From: Bacteroidia bacterium
Lineage (GTDB): Bacteria > Bacteroidota > Bacteroidia > B-17B0 > Aurantibacillaceae
Assembly (NCBI GenBank): GCA_014379485.1
Contig: JACMLS010001114.1
Span: forward strand, 1-6,700
Direction: 5' to 3'
DNA: 6,700 nt
Shown here: piece after piece, positions 5,501-6,700 of the stretch
Numbering within the stretch: position 1 is the first letter of the stretch
Layout of the letters: every line of letters begins with the position of its first letter
The notes under the pieces: generated by a model
What the model was told of the DNA's origin: nothing
Database searches by the model: none
Seen by the model: the letters and a program-made list of their open reading frames with translations, nothing else
Translations under genes and position numbers: made by a program

Positions 5501-6688
5501 TTATTTTGCAAAGGCGAGAGTTCCGAGGTCTACTACTTCACTTGTGCCATCTAATCTAAGGGTAATTACTTTTTTGGTTTGATTAAATTTTCCCCAATTG
5601 GTATAAATTTCTGCCTGCACGGTGGTTGGTCCGTATAAGCCCTGGTTGCTGCTGCCGTAATAATTTACCTGTACTTTATAAGTGCCCCGCGTTGCTTTTT
5701 TGATCATAAAAACTTCCGGCCCGTAACCACCGGTAAAATCACTGCTGATTTTTCCTCCGCTGTTTGTTAATGGATAACTGTAAAAACATTTTTCCTGTTG
5801 CGGATCGGTTACCCACAGATCCATATCGCAATTGTCGGCATCCCAATTAATAACTACGCGCACATCAACAGGCATTGCCATTATTAAATTTTTGTCAAGA
5901 GAATCAAGCAATAATTTTTTCCCGCAGGTGGCAACGATGTGATTTATTTCGCAGGCGGTAAATGCTTCTATTTGAGGGAAGCGACCATCCCAATTGCGAT
6001 TTACTACTTTGCAAAGCAGGTCAACCGCTTTCTGGTATTCTTTGTTCTGCGCATAAGCCAAACCAAGATCGCGGTAACTTTGTGGTTCTTCTTCGCCAAT
6101 CTTTAAAACTTTTTCAAAAACAGAAATGGCCATTTTGTTTTCATTCATCTCCTGCAAACGATGTGCGAGAATGCGTAGTAACTGGCGATTCTCCAGATCA
6201 ATTTCGGCAATATTACTTAGTACACGAATTGCAATTTTTTTATTTTTCAGTTTTATAAAATAATCGCTTGCATCAATATAAAAAGCGGGCAATTCAAAGT
6301 ACTTTTTCTTCAATTCAATGTATGTTGAGTATGCGTTTGCTGCTGAAGTTTTTTTCAGTTCTTCCATATAAGCCGGGTTGGGCTCCCATTCTGCAATTTC
6401 TGTTTGCGCAGTGTTAGCATTTGCATCAGAAGGAGTTTCTTCTAAAGGCGTGAGTTCTTTACGGACTTCTGCCTTTAATGAATCTGAACCATCGCTAAAA
6501 TTCCATTCATATAAAGCTGCATTCGAGAATGTTCCCGGAGGAATAAAGCGATTTACTTTAGCAGCGCCTTGTATGTTCTGTGTAGTAAAAACACTTCCTC
6601 TGAATGGCCTGTTTTCGTTTTCTCCCGTAAGTGAAACTTCAGTGCCACCTTTCGCTACAAAAACAAAATCCGGATTCAGTTCAAGTGA
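5501..6688 (-). CDS. TPR-like and DUF2135 C-terminal part of a larger exported protein (5' partial, in-frame stop near the window edge)
   Basis: The frame is open from 6688 to the TAA at 5501 (395 codons), with no ATG, GTG or TTG start before the ATG at 6367. The 107 codons above that ATG read as genuine protein (FVFVAKGGTEVSLTG, then RFIPPGTFSNAALYEWNFSD and an acidic linker to NPAYMEELKK), so 6367 is probably internal. Numbering from that Met, residues about 20-125 form TPR-like helical pairs, including AISVFEKVLKIGEEEPQSYR at 80-99 and AYAQNKEYQKAVDLL at 104-118. Residues 166-277 are a DUF2135 beta domain with INWDADNCDMDLWVTDP (173-189) and DFTGGYGPEVFMIKKA (210-225), followed by a YKVQVNYYG strand. 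In Bacteroidota such tails often end long proteins with VIT/VWA or regulatory-like domains; that N-terminus would lie beyond the window. A TAA at 6689-6691 interrupts the frame: a pseudogene, a sequencing error, or a true boundary. Confidence 0.75.
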   Translation of the reverse strand, partial: SLELNPDFVFVAKGGTEVSLTGENENRPFRGSVFTTQNIQGAAKVNRFIPPGTFSNAALYEWNFSDGSDSLKAEVRKELTPLEETPSDANANTAQTEIAEWEPNPAYMEELKKTSAANAYSTYIELKKKYFELPAFYIDASDYFIKLKNKKIAIRVLSNIAEIDLENRQLLRILAHRLQEMNENKMAISVFEKVLKIGEEEPQSYRDLGLAYAQNKEYQKAVDLLCKVVNRNWDGRFPQIEAFTACEINHIVATCGKKLLLDSLDKNLIMAMPVDVRVVINWDADNCDMDLWVTDPQQEKCFYSYPLTNSGGKISSDFTGGYGPEVFMIKKATRGTYKVQVNYYGSSNQGLYGPTTVQAEIYTNWGKFNQTKKVITLRLDGTSEVVDLGTLAFAK

Positions 6689-6700
6689 TTATGAATAAGC

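Noticed and set aside
6378..6698. A 106-codon plus-strand open frame at the right edge.
   Set aside because: It is antisense to the DUF2135 protein frame, whose translation has clear protein character, and it shows no recognisable motif.

Overview
The window looks like an ordinary chromosomal stretch of a low-GC, A+T-rich member of the Bacteroidota. The evidence is the protein families (DUF2461, DUF1569-like, NADPH-dependent FMN reductase, secreted VWA protein, TPR + DUF2135 protein), start sites that mostly lack a Shine-Dalgarno sequence, and a TAnnTTTG-type promoter box. No tRNA, rRNA, CRISPR array, transposase, integrase or defence gene was seen.

Layout. Bases 3 to about 260 hold the end-truncated middle of a plus-strand membrane acyltransferase. 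It runs head-on into the truncated N-terminus of a minus-strand lipoprotein (214-387). Their likely coding parts meet or overlap at about 215-285, which looks like a rearrangement or assembly junction. From 4285 down to 214 all genes are on the minus strand. An FMN reductase (3722-4285) comes first. After a 134-base gap with a promoter candidate and a clear RBS comes a compact set: a 667-residue secreted protein with a very long Lys/Glu/Ala helix (1584-3587), a DUF2461 protein (876-1565), a DUF1569/DinB-like protein (398-853) and the lipoprotein start. Gaps within this set are 18, 22 and 10 bases, so it is probably one transcription unit.

On the plus strand, 4500-5414 encodes an exported VWA protein with an intact MIDAS. 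It converges on 5501-6688 (minus), the C-terminal part of a larger protein with TPR-like helices and a DUF2135 domain. The 86 bases between them are almost entirely a long imperfect palindrome made of ACGAAT-type words, a likely bidirectional terminator and probably a dispersed intergenic repeat.

The genes do not form a recognisable pathway. The shared theme is envelope or periplasmic proteins with protein-protein interaction modules (VWA, TPR, long helix, lipoprotein). The most striking signal is in the 667-residue protein: Lys or Arg at every fifth residue for 65 consecutive positions with no slip, overlaid by a 40-residue (120 bp) tandem repeat. Other points to check are the left-edge junction and an in-frame stop nine bases from the right edge.
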